A stretch of DNA of 49,500 nucleotides from Cristatella mucedo (GCA_009760855.2 WPIO01000032.1:196501-246000), one strand, 5' to 3'. Counted from the first letter of the stretch, positions 1 to 11,519 are shown. Notes: generated from the sequence alone by a model not told the origin. Numbers and translations: made by a program.

Positions 1-83
1 CAATCGTTTAGAGAAACTCTGCCAAGCAGGAAGAGTCGTTCTGCACTATGGAAAAATGTAACAGGTGAGCCATGATGGTATAC

Positions 84-232
84 TAGGTAAGGTGGTTGCT
101 TTTCACGACCGCGGTCCCGAGGTCGTGGGTTCGAATTCTGCAGTGGGCGATCCTTAATCGCCACTGCAAGCGGTAGCGATAGCCGTAAAGGATCTTCTGT
201 CGCTATATAACAGGGGCTGTTAAATCGGCTAG
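84..232 (+). mobile_element. tRNA-derived SINE, type 1, copy 1
   Basis: A Pol III B-box-like core (GGGTTCGAATTC, about 127-138) sits about 40 bases after an A-box-like GGTAAGGTGGTTGC. A body follows that ends in GGGCTGTTAAATCGGCT. The same order and ending recur at 39828-39995, so this is a dispersed repeat and not a tRNA gene: no acceptor stem can be folded and the tail is non-tRNA. It lies in intron 4 of the SLC27A-like gene, on the opposite strand to that gene. Confidence 0.6.
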
Positions 233-433
233 TATTTTTTGTAATGTTGACCATGCCCACCACACCCTAGCTGTTCACAGAAAACTACATACGCTCTCCA
301 TGATAACTAGCAACTATAATCGTTCAGTATTAACTTGCCACTAGTTCGATGCTCTGCTTGGGAGCCAATCATAAGAGCTCGAATGAACATGGTAACAGAG
401 GTCGCACCAAGTAGTGGGTGCCAGAGGTCTCAC

Positions 434-618
434 CTGAAGCAAGCTCGCTGCCATACACCAAGCCGACACAGGCCGATGTGCGAATGCTATGGGCAAGGCT
501 GTCTAGTCTCTGGTTGAAGTTAATAAGTGCTGGCACGATGCCAACTTTCACCAAACCAAGCCAGACTGCAACAAATTGTGGTCGTGATTCCATGAACACA
601 CCAACGGTACTCCCACGC
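434..618 (-). CDS. SLC27A: SLC27A/FATP-like acyl-CoA synthetase, coding exon 4
   Basis: The exon is 185 nt. It starts after acceptor GATGTTGCAG (phase 2) and ends TTCAG before donor GTGAGACC (phase 1). The translation contains VFMESRPQFVAVWLGLVKVG, then PALINFNQRLDSLAHSI and LVYGSELAS. These match the conserved family stretch in which the enzyme's first alpha/beta core follows the GD-VA-FMEN-EFV-LWLG-AK-G pattern, with ALINTNLR as the usual form. The family's GD before VA is here GS, a small deviation. With exon 3 the junction codon is AG+G (Arg), giving GCRRGSTVGVF. The exon has no internal stop and shows strong conservation, so it is probably functional. The next exon is outside the window. 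Confidence 0.93.
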
Positions 619-1314
619 CTGCAACATCCGATAATATGCTACAGTAAAAAAGCAAAATCAGCCGACAAACTTTCTGCAGTTTGTAAGAAACTGTAAAACA
701 TGGAGCAAGTGTCAGGTGCCAATCGAACTGGCTTTCTGACATATACTTGGCCTTAAGCCCACAGATGTGGCACAAAACCAATCTCAACATTCAACAAACA
801 ACATATATCTCGCGTCTGCTACATACTCAAAACGTGAAATTCATAGTGGCAGATTTAGCTGTAATGTAGCTTTAGAATAATGCCACGGAATTGCTTGATC
901 CTATATAAAATTTACTAGATCCTATGTATTGCAGGTCTGTCTAAAAGTAGTTGCAGCAGCATTGATCCAAGATCCTAGTTTCAATGGCCACACACAAAAT
1001 CTGTCAATCGCGCATCACACATTCCAAAAACATCAGTCGTGGCACCACTTACAGAAAAAATTGACCAATCCTAAAGAACACTGAATAACAGTGATGCCCG
1101 ATGGACAGTGGTATGATTAGAAACTGCACTAGTGAATAGTGAGAAGACAGAATTATGTGGGAGCACTGCACACAGGCATATCAGGAGAAATATGGGAGCG
1201 ATTTGTTCTAATTCCACAAATATACCTTCTGAGTCGACCTGTGTATATATACATATATACATATATATCTGAGCCGACGTGAGGTATTTGTGAAAGAGTG
1301 TGTATGTTAAGTTT

Positions 1315-1331
1315 TGTGTGTGTGTGCGTGC

Positions 1332-1410
<79 letters not shown>

Positions 1411-1411
1411 A
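1315..1411. repeat. (GT)n microsatellite
   Basis: About 95 bases of nearly pure GT, with a few GC interruptions at both ends. It lies in intron 3 of the SLC27A-like gene. The Cys/Val- and His/Thr-only reading frames across it are artefacts. Confidence 0.97.
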
Positions 1412-3270
1412 TGCGTGCGTGCCCATATACCTACACATTTAGGTTATTATATGAAGCAATTCCAGATTACAGGCTTGCTCCAAATGCCAGGTTGGCATTG
1501 TGGACTGCCAAGTTGTAGTTAGCATCCATTGATCGGCAAAATATATTACCAGCAGCAGGATTTGCACCCAAGACCTCCGTTTCCAGAATCGATGGTACTG
1601 CACAGGCCATAAGATGGCATTCTCAGTAGGGTTTTGGGCATAACACTTACAGTGTTCAACCACAGTGGCAAACTTATAAATGCACAGCAGCAGGATATTG
1701 CAGGTTCAGCAGGGTGCACCGTGCTACATAGACCCTCTCCTTTATCAGGATAAACCACCCACTAGTTGCCCAGAGTATCAGCCTTAGCATCGACCAAACA
1801 AGTCATAACTTTTTTGGATTTGCTTGAGGCTACTGATATGAAGCAAGACATCGAATTTGTTAAGTAGAGTTATTAAACCACCGTGAGATAAAGACCGTGA
1901 GATAAAGAAACCAAGCTGCAGACATTTTCAAAAATCTTCAGTGAATCTGAAGGGCCTGATGTAGTAACAGACAACCACAGTGGCAAGTTTGACGATTTCA
2001 GAAGGACTCATTTATCAAGTACCCGATGATGATAAAGGCTAACCTTCACGGTACAGTTCTGTTAATTGGGAACCACCGTCGTACCAAAGGGAGTTGGTTG
2101 CAATCAGCTGCTCTAGCAAGTCTGAAATGATAGCCACTTTTGTCTTATCTGCACTGCTGAAGCAAGCCAAACACCTGGACGGCAAGCACCAGTACGAACA
2201 AAGAGAGTAAGCAAGTTACTAAGGAAAAACCAAAATATAAGACCTGCAAACATAGAAAAAGAACAAAACTGTTTTCAAGCAATCCTTGCATGGCAGACAC
2301 ATTTAACAAAGAAATGGCATTTACATATTACATTTTCACATAAGGTATGCACTCAAGAAAGTGAATGCAAACTAATAAGGTACCTATGCTGGAAAACAGT
2401 CTGTTCGGCATAGCGATCTGCTTTTATGGTGCTGTGTCTGTAAAGGCTGTTCGGTCAAAAGACCAGAAGCACCTACCTAATGAACAGCAACTACAAACAC
2501 AGGATTTGTTTGCTGTTTGCTAACTATAGAAAACGACAATCTTGAGATAACACATCACTAAACAAGGCTACGTGATTACTTAAACCAGGCCAAACCAAAG
2601 ATTTCCAAAAAATAGCCTTTACTAACTAAATGTTTGAGTTGAGAATGAGCATCTAATATTTCTCCGTGTAAGGTTGATTTTGTGACGAATTAGGTGCATT
2701 AGTCTGGCTGCTAGTAATTGAAGTGTGTGTCAAGATTAGACGATCAATAGCTGTCACTAAAAAAATGTAACACATCAGTAAGGTGTCATATGAAGCAAAA
2801 ATTAATGCTCATGAGCGATAACCAACAGCCTTTAACCTAGAGCTAAAAATGATCAACAATGTCGATGGGAAATATGACACTGTGTGTCAGACCCAGCTTA
2901 GACCCATGAAACGACCGACTAGCAAAAGCAGACAAAGCAACGCATTGTGGACGATTGCCTATAATTCCTTGCATATCCAGTAACATCCTTTGCTGTATCA
3001 TTCTGCGTGCCCAATTCTGTATGCCCATGTTCACCAATAAGCCAGATGTCCCTACCAACTTCCCAATAATCCTACCTTGAAAAAATGCCTTATCTCACAG
3101 TCCGTGATGCCTTCAGCAGATGCCTTCACCAATCAATCAGGCAACCCATACACGATCAACGAGGCGATTAGCAAGAAAGGGGACCCCATGCTGAGTTACT
3201 ATCTATTTACTCACATATGGCAGGGATGGCAGACTAACCATTTTTTCTACTCACGCCATATTCTCACTTC

Positions 3271-3346
3271 AATTCCAAGCAGTATCTTAAGTATAGAGAA
3301 CTCACTGCAATTCCAAGCAGTATCTTAAGTATAGAGAACTCAGTCT
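3271..3346. repeat. 38-bp tandem duplication (two units)
   Basis: The block beginning AATTCCAAGCAGTATCTTAA at 3271 repeats at 3309 with essentially no change over about 36 bases. It is a recent local duplication inside intron 3 of the SLC27A-like gene. Confidence 0.95.
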
Positions 3347-3576
3347 CAAAAAAAGATCAGCAAAACAGAGCTGCAATGACGAAACAATCCAAATAAAAGC
3401 AAGAAAATGCTGGCAATAATGGTAATAAGTACTTAGAGCTGCACGCTTAGAGAGACAAATCTCTACCAAGATGTCTTACATATCGCTGAAAGAGAAGCTA
3501 GAAGCAAAAGCTAATGACAAGCCAAGGCATCACGCTAAGAAAAGCATGCAAAAGCATACATGAAGATACTCGTGGC

Positions 3577-3960
3577 GCTGGTCAGTAGGACCCCTGTTTA
3601 TATTAAAAATGCACTGATTCGTGCACACAGGTAGGTACCGCAGAGTATAACTAAAGAAAAGACGGGCTGACCGGGGTCAGCAGGGAAAGCTGAGCGCAAA
3701 TATGCATCTTCAGCTGAGACTTAAATGGTGCCCATTCATTTCAGCTGAAGACTCGAAGCTGAAAGCGAGCTCCACAAGTTTTGGTGCACACGAACTCAAG
3801 GGCAGATTCCCAAATGATTTCAATTTAGCGCACAAGGTACAGCGAGACGACTGGAAGCCAAAGAGGGGCGGATTGTGAAAGAAAACACTGAAGAAGACAC
3901 AAGGCAGTCGGGGTGCAAGGAGCCTGAAGGGTTGGTGATGTCCATAGACATGAAGTGATC
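3577..3960 (-). mobile_element. F2 LINE fragment (L2-like), 3' region
   Basis: Shares with the copies at 9626, 27200 and 37028 the marks GCGAGCTCCA-AAGTTTTGGTGC-AACGA, then CAATTTAG-GC-AGG and GATGACT-GA. It is decayed and without a clear (TTA)n tail. It is antisense to the window and so in the same orientation as the SLC27A-like gene. Confidence 0.6.
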
Positions 3961-4749
3961 AAAGACATTAGATATCCGAGTTTCGATTGGCTACTCACAG
4001 ATCAGACATATCTGTAGGAATCGTGGCTAACATTAGCCTCAGCTAGGGTTCTCATCTTGTTCCTAGTCAAACAGAGTCTCTATCGGACGAGTAAGCCTGG
4101 TGCTAAACCAACATAATGCCAGTAAAAGAAGATTGTGTGCATGGAACTGGCCACAAAGCAATAGGTCGGCAGTGGGTTACATGTGGTTAGTGGGCTAGCT
4201 GGGAACCGAGTCGACAGCTGGTCTTGCCTATTCAATGGAGCAGCATACTAATGAGGTGCTCCCAAGAGTTGAATATTAAGTTATGAATCTGCTACAAACC
4301 TTCACCATTCCACTGCACATACGTTCACCGTCCAAAATGGTGTGTGAATTGAAAAAGCAATAGCACTGATCTAAGTCTTTGAACTAAGCCACTAGGACCC
4401 TTTCGGAGAGATGCCATCATATGATCTACATTTAATCAGAAACTAAACCACTGGTTTGCAACAAAAAGGAAACATAAGGGTTGGCTGATTCAACAGACTC
4501 AGTTAAGTATCAGCAGTAGAGCCCCAGTAGCTACCAAACTGTTTGACAATGCTTGAACCCGTGACAACGAATCACTAGCTACTGAAGACCTTGTACCAAC
4601 GATCTGGGATGGTTACGTGCAAGCACCTCATCCCTGGGTAAGATGCAGGGGCTACGCTGAGCTCGTGCCGCTGCAGCTTCGTCTTGCCCAACTCATGCAT
4701 GAAGATACCCGGAAAAAAAGAACAACCTAATGCTCGACAAGGTATCTGT

Positions 4750-5013
4750 ATCAACGTCTGTAATTCCACAAAGATACAAAGACTGTGTGAGTGTTACGCA
4801 GGAGAATTGTGTATCGCACACTCACAGCCTAGGCGACTTTCGGAAAGCATTCAGTAGCCAACAGACTTCATCTCACGCAACTAAGAGAAAGTGGGAAGCA
4901 TAGCAGAGTCAGGAGAGCAGTTTTCGGTAGTGAGTGGCATAGAAGTAGCAGTTCAGGACCGCTGCAAAGGGTGAGCCACAGTCGGTAGCAGGAGAGCAGT
5001 TGTCGTTGCATAA
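4750..5013 (-). repeat. Family B interspersed repeat, nearly full length
   Basis: The longest clear copy of a repeat seen also at 20235, 25891, 30124 and 46150. It starts at the CGTCTGTAATTCCACAAAG end and runs through GTTACGCAGGAGAAT, CACTCACAGCCTAGGCG and GGGAAGCATAGCAGAGTCAG to GGAGAGCAGTTGTCGTTGC. There is no coding frame. The orientation is assigned by placing the (TGTAA)n-type end at the 3' side. Confidence 0.8.
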
Positions 5014-5928
5014 GAATCATGGAAGCAAATTCCCCAGTCTGGGACCTGCAGAGCTAAAGCTTCTATCGCCAACGGTCTTTAAGCAGAGAGTGGAACAGCT
5101 AATGTATTGCCCATACAGGACCTGAGGGCATGAGGAGGCTGAAACTGGTGCAGCAGTTCAGCTAGGTATGGAGGAGCCAATGGCGGGCCTTGTGGGACAC
5201 GATTATTTGGTATTACAACAGGCATGCTGTAACAGAACAGCTATGCCGTAACGTTAATTTAAACGAGATATATCACTTCAACAGAACCAGATAACTCTCG
5301 AAGACGCATGAGGAAGTACTAATGCAGCACTAAAAAACTCGACATTCATTAATAGATCGGCAAGAGGATAGAATGCAACCATGGATGCCACCAAAATAGC
5401 TTGCCCGTAGTAATTCCAGCTTTACAAAACCATATTTCTCAACCAAGCACCACAACGAATTTGGTGGCCTAATCCAGATACTGCACAGTGTGTACGACAA
5501 AGACTAAAAACAATAACAGCCGCAAGACAGCGTTTTTAGTTATGGTGTGGTGTAGAAGCAATCGACATAAAACTAGCCAAAACCATAACAAAGTTTCCAA
5601 TACATATAGTCTTCCTAGAAGCATACTCAGTGATTAAATGATTTACGACGATGCATATATTTTGCCTTTTGGTTTGGGTCCTTTCTTTGCAATTAGTGAC
5701 GCAATTCGATGTTTTCATAGCTGACTACTGCTGCAAGCAAAGCATATCACATCATTTGCCCCATAATCAATATATTTTGTGCAACTACAATAGATTTCTA
5801 TCGCACAATATTCAAGACATTTTGCCAGATCAATTTGACCATGCTAACATTAAAAACCACCATCATAAATAAAAGAGCTTTATCAAGCAGGTTATGGCTA
5901 ACGACAAAAAACAGTGGCAGCATTACTA

Positions 5929-6905
5929 GTAATAATAATAATAATGCACTTGATACAGCACATTCAGAAAACTCAATCTCTTTCTAGGCGCTTTACATTG
6001 CTGCAAAGGGAAACACGATTGAATGGTGAGTAGTATCATGCTTGATAAACAACATGAATAACATGGTTAGGGGTGACATGCACAGGGTCAGCATGCAAGT
6101 GTGGTTAGTGGCAGCATGCGCAGTGTCAGCACGCATAAGCACATCAAGGACGAATCACAGGAACCCACTAAATGCTGTCCTAAATAGGTGTCTTTAAGTT
6201 CTTTTTAAATGTGGTCAAGTCAGGGGATGTCGTGACGCAAGTCGAGAGTGAGTTCCAGGCTTTGGGAGCATACAAACTAAATGCACGGTCTCCAAAGGAT
6301 TTGAGATTTGTACGAGGTATTGGTAAACTGCTGGATTCCGAAAAGCGGGTGGTACGATGCTTGGCCTGGTGGGGAGTAGATCTGAGAGATAGGCTGGAGC
6401 CAAAGAATGAATTGACCTAAAAGTGAGCGACAAAACCATGAAGTCGATCCATTGCTTGACTGGTAGCCAGTGCCGGTCGGCGAGAAGTGGAGTGATGTGG
6501 CAACTGCGAGGCTCACGACAGACAAGGCTAGCTGCAGAGTTTTGCACCAGCTGCAATCGCCTGATCGCACATGCTGGTAGGCCAGCAAGCAGTGAGTTGC
6601 AGAAGTCAAGAAGGGATGTCACAAATGCATGGACCAACTTAGACGTGGTATCCTTATCTAAACAAGCCCGAATTTTAGCAATGTTACGTAGCTGAAAGTA
6701 GGAAGACTTTACTGTGGAGCTCATGTGGTCGTCTAACGAGAGGTCACTTTGGAACATAACACCTAGATTTCGAGCTGATGCAACCGGAGATATGCTGGCA
6801 GAGCCAATTTTGAGCATCAGCCTTTCCAATTTCTTAATCATACTAGGTTTGCCCATAACTAGTAAGTTAGTTTTATCATCGTTTAGTTTGAAGGTATCCT
6901 ATATC
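5929..6905 (-). mobile_element. F1 L2-like LINE, 3' end with C-terminal reverse transcriptase
   Basis: On the minus strand this reads LNDDKT-like sequence, then MGKPSMIKKLERLMLKIGSA, ARNLGVMFQSDLSLDDH and ITPLLADRHWLPVKQ. That is the region after the RT catalytic core and the C-terminal part of an L2/CR1-group LINE. The 3'UTR, stem-loop (GCGCC-AAAGAGATTGAGTT near 5965-5995) and (ATT)n tail follow. It is 5'-truncated. It keeps the ...TTAGACGAC... frame that is broken by an extra T in the copy at 12950-15297. It lies in the SLC27A intron on the same strand as that gene. Confidence 0.88.
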
Positions 6906-7667
6906 GATATGCATCAACCTCAATTGAGTGACTTTGGAAGGAAAGCTTTCGATCCGTTCGTTTTATGTGTGCAGCCGGGCTGCACGTCTGCTCTCCGTAG
7001 CTTGCCATCGTGGCCTGATGATTGGAGAGCAGGTCAACTTGACTCACGTTAAAATTTTCTGTCCAGTCTTGACTGTGCCTTGCAGCAATGTTATCTCTCG
7101 ATCAACTTCAGACTTACTAGGATGGTATCCAAATGCAGTTGCTGTGCAAGATACCGATAGCTAACTTGACAATTTCGCTAGTAACTACTCTTGGGTTCAA
7201 GCACACCAACACCCGGCGTTTAAAAATGCCCATGCATATGTACATAAACCATGTACTACGGAATCATGGGCGTGTGCAAATTATGAATGCGTTTGCATCC
7301 ACAGGCGTGTTTTACACGTTCATGTGCTGACGTGTGTAAACGTGTCAATGTCCGGGAGTATATGCATTCGCATCTGAGTGCCATCTGAGTGCCAGGTGCG
7401 TGCCTGCACATGAACCTGCCGCTGTGCATGGTTATGCAAGTTAATACACAAATATATATGCATGTGCACGTGAATGCATGCATGTACGTGTATGTGCACG
7501 TGCACAGGCATGCATGCACAGGGTGTGTTCATCTCTTCATTCGAGCCAATTTGCACACCACATGGGCAGTTGTCAATGTCATCGTACAGTATAACTGCAA
7601 ATATGACCTACCCGGTGCTTAAGAGTGATGCAGCTGGACACTAATGGAAAATTCAATGCCATCTTAC

Positions 7668-7743
7668 CTGCAACCGATACTAATAAAGTAATTTCCCACA
7701 GCATTGGAATACTTCTCGACATCCTCGAATGACCACCTAACTC
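7668..7743 (-). CDS. SLC27A: SLC27A/FATP-like acyl-CoA synthetase, coding exon 3
   Basis: A 76-nt exon, too short to stand out alone, found from the family pattern WTF-x-E-L-x-x-Y-S-N-x-V-A. It reads VRWSFEDVEKYSNAVGNYF then ISIGC. The acceptor is CTTCTTTGAAG and the donor is GTAAGATGG. Its first two bases complete a codon with the last base of exon 2 (G+GA, Gly), giving LSEGVRWSFEDV. Its last two bases join exon 4 (AG+G, Arg). The 2+72+2 length fits both phases exactly, which is strong support for the exon chain. It contributes the start of the AMP-binding domain. Confidence 0.93.
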
Positions 7744-8972
7744 CTTCAAAGAAGAACGACAGGCAAGTTGTAAGCAAAAGTTGTCACCGAAGATCACTGC
7801 AGAGCAGTTGATGACGAAACTAAAGCAGATATGCTAAAAAAATAAAAGCTTGCCAGCATGGTGGTTATTGCAATCTTAGCCATCCTTCGGTAATGCTGCT
7901 GCTGTAATTGACATTAGCGATTGAGTGCAAGATACCCTCAACTCTACATTCAAGATGACAGCCTCTAAAAAGTAAACTTGGTGCATGGCAAAACAAAACG
8001 TACATGGATTACACAGCTTCACAGGGACATATAGCTTTCCCAGTACTACAGAGATTGTAAGCTCAATGGGACAGCTAAGCTTAGTTTAACTTAATTCGGC
8101 AGACTGATATTGGGGTAGGGCAGATCGACTCATCAGCCTGCTCGTAAGGCTGCTACTCTTGCGGCCAGCAGTGTGCAAGGACATCGGAACTAAATATGAA
8201 GCTTGGGGCAAGTAATACATACAGAGCTCATACATGCTCATAGGCAGCAAGCTTGAGGAAACTGCAAGATGTAAAGGAACAGGCAGCCACATGACATCGG
8301 TTGAATGAAAAGCATTCCGGTGCTCTACCACTTATGTATAATATAGCTCGACACATATACACTGCTGCTATATTTTGCATAATGCAGCTTTGCGTGTTTT
8401 GCATATGATGGTTTCATGTACGCCCTACAATGCACGGTTATAATTTTGGCATTGCATAATTAGACATGGTAAAGCAGCTTGGAGAGATGAAAATTTGGAG
8501 CTAAAATAGGGAGCTTTCATTGTACTGTTGGGGGGATCCTTTGCACATGGATGGTGGATGAGAATACAGCCCCAGGCAATCCAACTACTTGGGTACACGT
8601 TTCTGTTTTTGGCTATCAGATCATGGCCAGATATAAGAATTATAGAGAGGCAATAATTAGACGGAGCACTTCCTAAGGGGTCATATTGGCATAAGGAGAA
8701 GTGATCACCCAGCTGACTGATTATCCTTAAAAACCTAGTAACCGTCTAATTTGCAGGTGGGGTGCACAAACACCGTCGAATAAACCAGCCATCTACTAGT
8801 AGAAAAGCAATACTGTCCGATGGGCAACTAGAGAGTAGGAGAGCAAGATTCAAGAAAACCACATGCTTGCACAGACTTCCCTTCGGCAGAAGGTAGTAAG
8901 CAAACACGATGCACAGCTCATAATAACAGTGAAGGGTAGGTCAGGAAAAAAGCAAGAACACTCGTGGTGCAC
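7744..8972 (-). other. SLC27A intron 2, nothing recognised
   Basis: Donor GTGCACCACG after exon 2 and acceptor after a T/C-rich tract before exon 3. No further exon, RNA gene or transposon was recognised in this 1.2 kb. Confidence 0.7.
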
Positions 8973-9100
8973 CTTCACTAAGAAAAGCAGTTTTGTGAGG
9001 ATGCTTTCGAGTGATCCTTTCAAATAGGCTCGGAATGCCTTCTCCTCTCGAGGCCATTCGCCTGATCTCCAGCTTCACTCGGAAAAACTTGATGGCTGCA
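8973..9100 (-). CDS. SLC27A: SLC27A/FATP-like acyl-CoA synthetase, coding exon 2
   Basis: The exon is 128 nt. It begins after acceptor TTTTTTATTGTAG and ends GAAG before GTGCAC, a GT donor with a weak +3/+4. It encodes AAIKFFRVKLEIRRM, then GEGIPSLFERITRKHPHK and TAFLSE. This matches the family segment linking the membrane anchor to the AMP-binding domain: basic KxKxxxR helix, IPxLF, then HPDKTA. It joins exon 1 by AG+T (Ser) and exon 3 by G+GA (Gly). The basic face after the anchor is typical of a peripheral cytosolic region. An alternative downstream donor would add about five residues and put the next exon out of phase. Confidence 0.92.
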
Positions 9101-11215
9101 CTACAATAAAAAACAAGCAACAATCCACATCAACCTAAAATAGCACAGGCAGCATGGTCAATAGAAAACCCAGTGCTTGTCTACATGGAACCAAGACCTG
9201 CGAGGGAAATAACAAAAACGCTGAGTGCTATGGACATTAAAAAAAAACCTTGCGGGCTAATAAGCATAAGCAGGTAATGCATTTGAAAGACTAAAGCTCT
9301 ACTGCTGACTACGCATATGCATAACTATCTATCTATACATAACTCAAAATGAGTAAGTTTATTAGACTTCCACGAGTGTAGCAATCGTCGAAGAGACCAA
9401 TCGAACTAATCAGTAACATCGAATCATCACTTTAGAAAACTTCATGTGTTAGATACAAAATATCTAAATGCCCCCGAAATTGCCAATTAGCCTCGATATG
9501 TCAGCCATATGTAATTTGATTGCCCTATGTACAACATTTTTTCTCTACTTCTCTACAACATTTGTTCTCTATTTTTCTCTACTTCTTTCAACATTTTTAC
9601 TCTACTACTGCTTTTGCTAATAATAATAATGATAGCATGTCTTTTATATAGCACCTGCAGAGGGGGACTCAATCTCAACACGGGCGCTTTATAACTCATT
9701 GCAAGAGATTGTTACAGACAGACTTGGGCCAGCATGCTAAAGCAAACATGATGGCACTCATGGCCACTGGTGCGTACCTCTGGGTAGTGACATGAACTGA
9801 ATCGTGCACAGGTACACACACCGGAACACACACAAAAAAGTTCACTGGGGCAAAGAGAAAGCTTACTGGAGCAGCTGCATCTTTAGCTGAGGCTTAAAGA
9901 TGCAAGGTCATTGCACAGAGTAATTGTAGCCGGGTGCGAGTTCCAGACTTTTGGTGCAAACGAGCTTAAAGATCAACAACCAAAAGAATTCAATTCGATA
10001 CGACGGAAGTAAAGATGACTAGATGCTGAGAAGGAAGAGCACACGGGAGGAGCAACGAGTTCTGATAGGTCGACTAGTGCAAGCAAATGAAGAGACCTGT
10101 AAGCCAGAATGAGGATCTTGAACTCGACTCGATGCTTGCGGAAACAGCAAATCTCAAGTCAGAGGTGGTGTGATATGGCAGCTGAGTTTAGCACGAGTTG
10201 CAGATGATTGAGGGCACATGCCACGAGTTCTGAATAAAGGGAATTGCAATGAACAAGTTGGGATAGCACACTGATATTCAATAGGTTGCTTAGCTGAAGG
10301 TGAGCTAAATTGATAGTCGAAGAAATGTGCTAATCTAATGCCTTAAAATAGCTGCGGCCAGATTACGGGCCGAAGTAACCGGAGCGCTGCTGGCTGAACC
10401 ACTCTTGAGAGGTCGTGTATTCTACCCTACGGGTAACGCTAGTTTACCCATAATTATTCAAAAAGTAATCAAAGATTAGCTGAGTAAATCAACTAACTTA
10501 TATAGCATCAAAAGAGCCTTAGCGACTATCATCCCGTTTGCAGTGGGCAATACACGATTGCCTGTTACAGGAATCAAAGCCATGACTGGGTCGTGATGTG
10601 GGAGTACCTTACCCCTGGGCTAAGACTCGTCTTATTATCGCTAGGCTACCGGAAGTTAGTAAACATATAAACGCGAATGTCGTCAATGCAGGCTGTAAGG
10701 GAATCAAGTGCTTCGGATGAGCATCAAGCCTTGGAAGGATCTAATGCTTCGTAGAAATGAAAGCCTAGATTGTGTTTGGGGATTACACTGGCCACAGGAA
10801 TAGCATAGACAGTGAAAATAGTGGGCCTAATACCGAACCCCGAGGTTACCCCTTTCCCCTTTTGTACTTTAGAGGTTACGAGGACGATCGAACGCAGTTA
10901 ACATCACCCACACGCGACATCTGTCAGTGAGGCAGGGCCAGGCTCAGTTTAGCACTGTACCAATGACACCTAGCCATGTGGAGAGGATCTAAAGAAGTAT
11001 CTGTACGTAAATAGTGTAAAAATCTTCTGATAGATCCAGCAGTACTGGCAGAGAGACCCTACCTTGATCAGCATTGCTCACGTCATAACAAAATGTAAAT
11101 CCTTGACTACCGAGAGCGCGCGTTGAACCTCGTATTTCGCAATATAACAGCAATCAATCTGAAAAAAAATAGTTTCATTAAAAACATAACAAGCACGCCT
11201 TTCCTCGAAACTCAC
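9101..11215 (-). other. SLC27A intron 1, mostly an F2 LINE
   Basis: Donor GTGAGTTTCG and acceptor TTTTTTATTGTAG. About 1.5 kb of the 2.1 kb is the F2 LINE at 9626-11090. The rest (9101-9625) is AT-rich with no recognised feature. Confidence 0.75.
9626..11090 (-). mobile_element. F2 LINE (second L2-like family), about 1.5 kb, decayed
   Basis: On the minus strand it ends in a hairpin-capable sequence (AAAGCGCCCGTGTTGAG ... GGTGCTATATAAAA) and then (ATT)n near 9626-9640. Interior blocks match 37028-39480, which carries an RT segment. Examples are CAGGCTGTAAGGGAATCAA near 10690 and GAAATGAAAGCCTAGATTGTG near 10755. No frame stays open. It is inserted in the first intron of the SLC27A-like gene in the gene's own orientation. 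Confidence 0.72.
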
Positions 11216-11388
11216 CTTAGGTCTCGGGGTGCCGTACGGATGACTAACCAAGCGAATTTCCAACCACCGGTTGCCAGGTGCAACATCAAAACGGCACCAA
11301 GTGAGGCAAGCGGCGACATACCAGCTCCGTAGTACAGTATGCCTGCTAGAGCTAGAAAAACGGCCAAACGAACTCTTTCTAGGGCCAT
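11216..11388 (-). CDS. SLC27A: SLC27A/FATP-like acyl-CoA synthetase, coding exon 1 with start codon
   Basis: Reads from ATG at 11388 (context CAGTGATGG) through 57 codons to CTAAG before the consensus donor GTGAGT, ending in phase 2. The peptide starts MALERVRLAVFLALAGILYY, has a second hydrophobic run (about residues 26-39, SLGAVLMLHLAT), then GGWKFAWLVIRTAPRDL. The family N-terminus has the same plan: one or two hydrophobic segments, GGW(R/K)F, hydrophobic, then R-T-x-x-R-D. It anchors the enzyme in the ER or plasma membrane. This ATG is chosen because it gives the expected length before the anchor; upstream bases contain a stop in this frame. No other start fits. Confidence 0.88.
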
Positions 11389-11516
11389 CACTGAACAGGC
11401 TGAATGCTTAGACCATCCAGCACCGCTAGCAGTACGGGTACCGACTAAGCGACCTACAACCCGCCACTAACGCGACTCGCTGTGGCGTTGTAGCCTCACC
11501 GCTAATATGTTAGCCA

Positions 11517-11519
<3 letters not shown>

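Larger units (their letters stand above)
619..7667 (-). other. SLC27A intron 3, no exon recognised
   Basis: About 7 kb between exons 4 and 3. It contains the GT microsatellite, a 38-bp tandem duplication at 3271, an F2 LINE fragment (3577-3960), a family B copy (4750-5013) and an F1 LINE fragment (5929-6905). The stretches 619-1314, 1412-3270 and 5014-5928 show no recognisable coding sequence. A purine/pyrimidine-alternating stretch lies at about 7290-7525. Confidence 0.75.
434..11388 (-). other. SLC27A: SLC27A/FATP-like gene, 5' part (gene span within window)
   Basis: This is the span from the start codon (11388) to the last exon seen (434) of a fatty acid transport protein / very-long-chain acyl-CoA synthetase. 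Family members are ER or plasma-membrane proteins that activate long and very long fatty acids with ATP and CoA and promote uptake. Four exons join with phases 2, 1 and 2 and the fourth ends in phase 1. No stop occurs in the joined reading frame of about 187 residues. All four donors are GT and the three acceptors are AG. The AMP-binding signature (YTSGTTGxPK type) and the C-terminal half are absent and must lie left of position 1. Introns 1-3 hold LINE and family B debris. The resemblance is closest to the FATP1/FATP4 branch, but the paralogue cannot be fixed. Confidence 0.9.

Noticed and set aside
84-160. Functional tRNA gene
   Set aside because: B-box present but no closing acceptor stem or cloverleaf; a second copy with the same non-tRNA tail shows it is a SINE.
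369-599. FATP exon continued past 434 to a stop
   Set aside because: Residues after ELAS lose family similarity exactly at a consensus donor (GTGAGACC), so the exon ends at 434.
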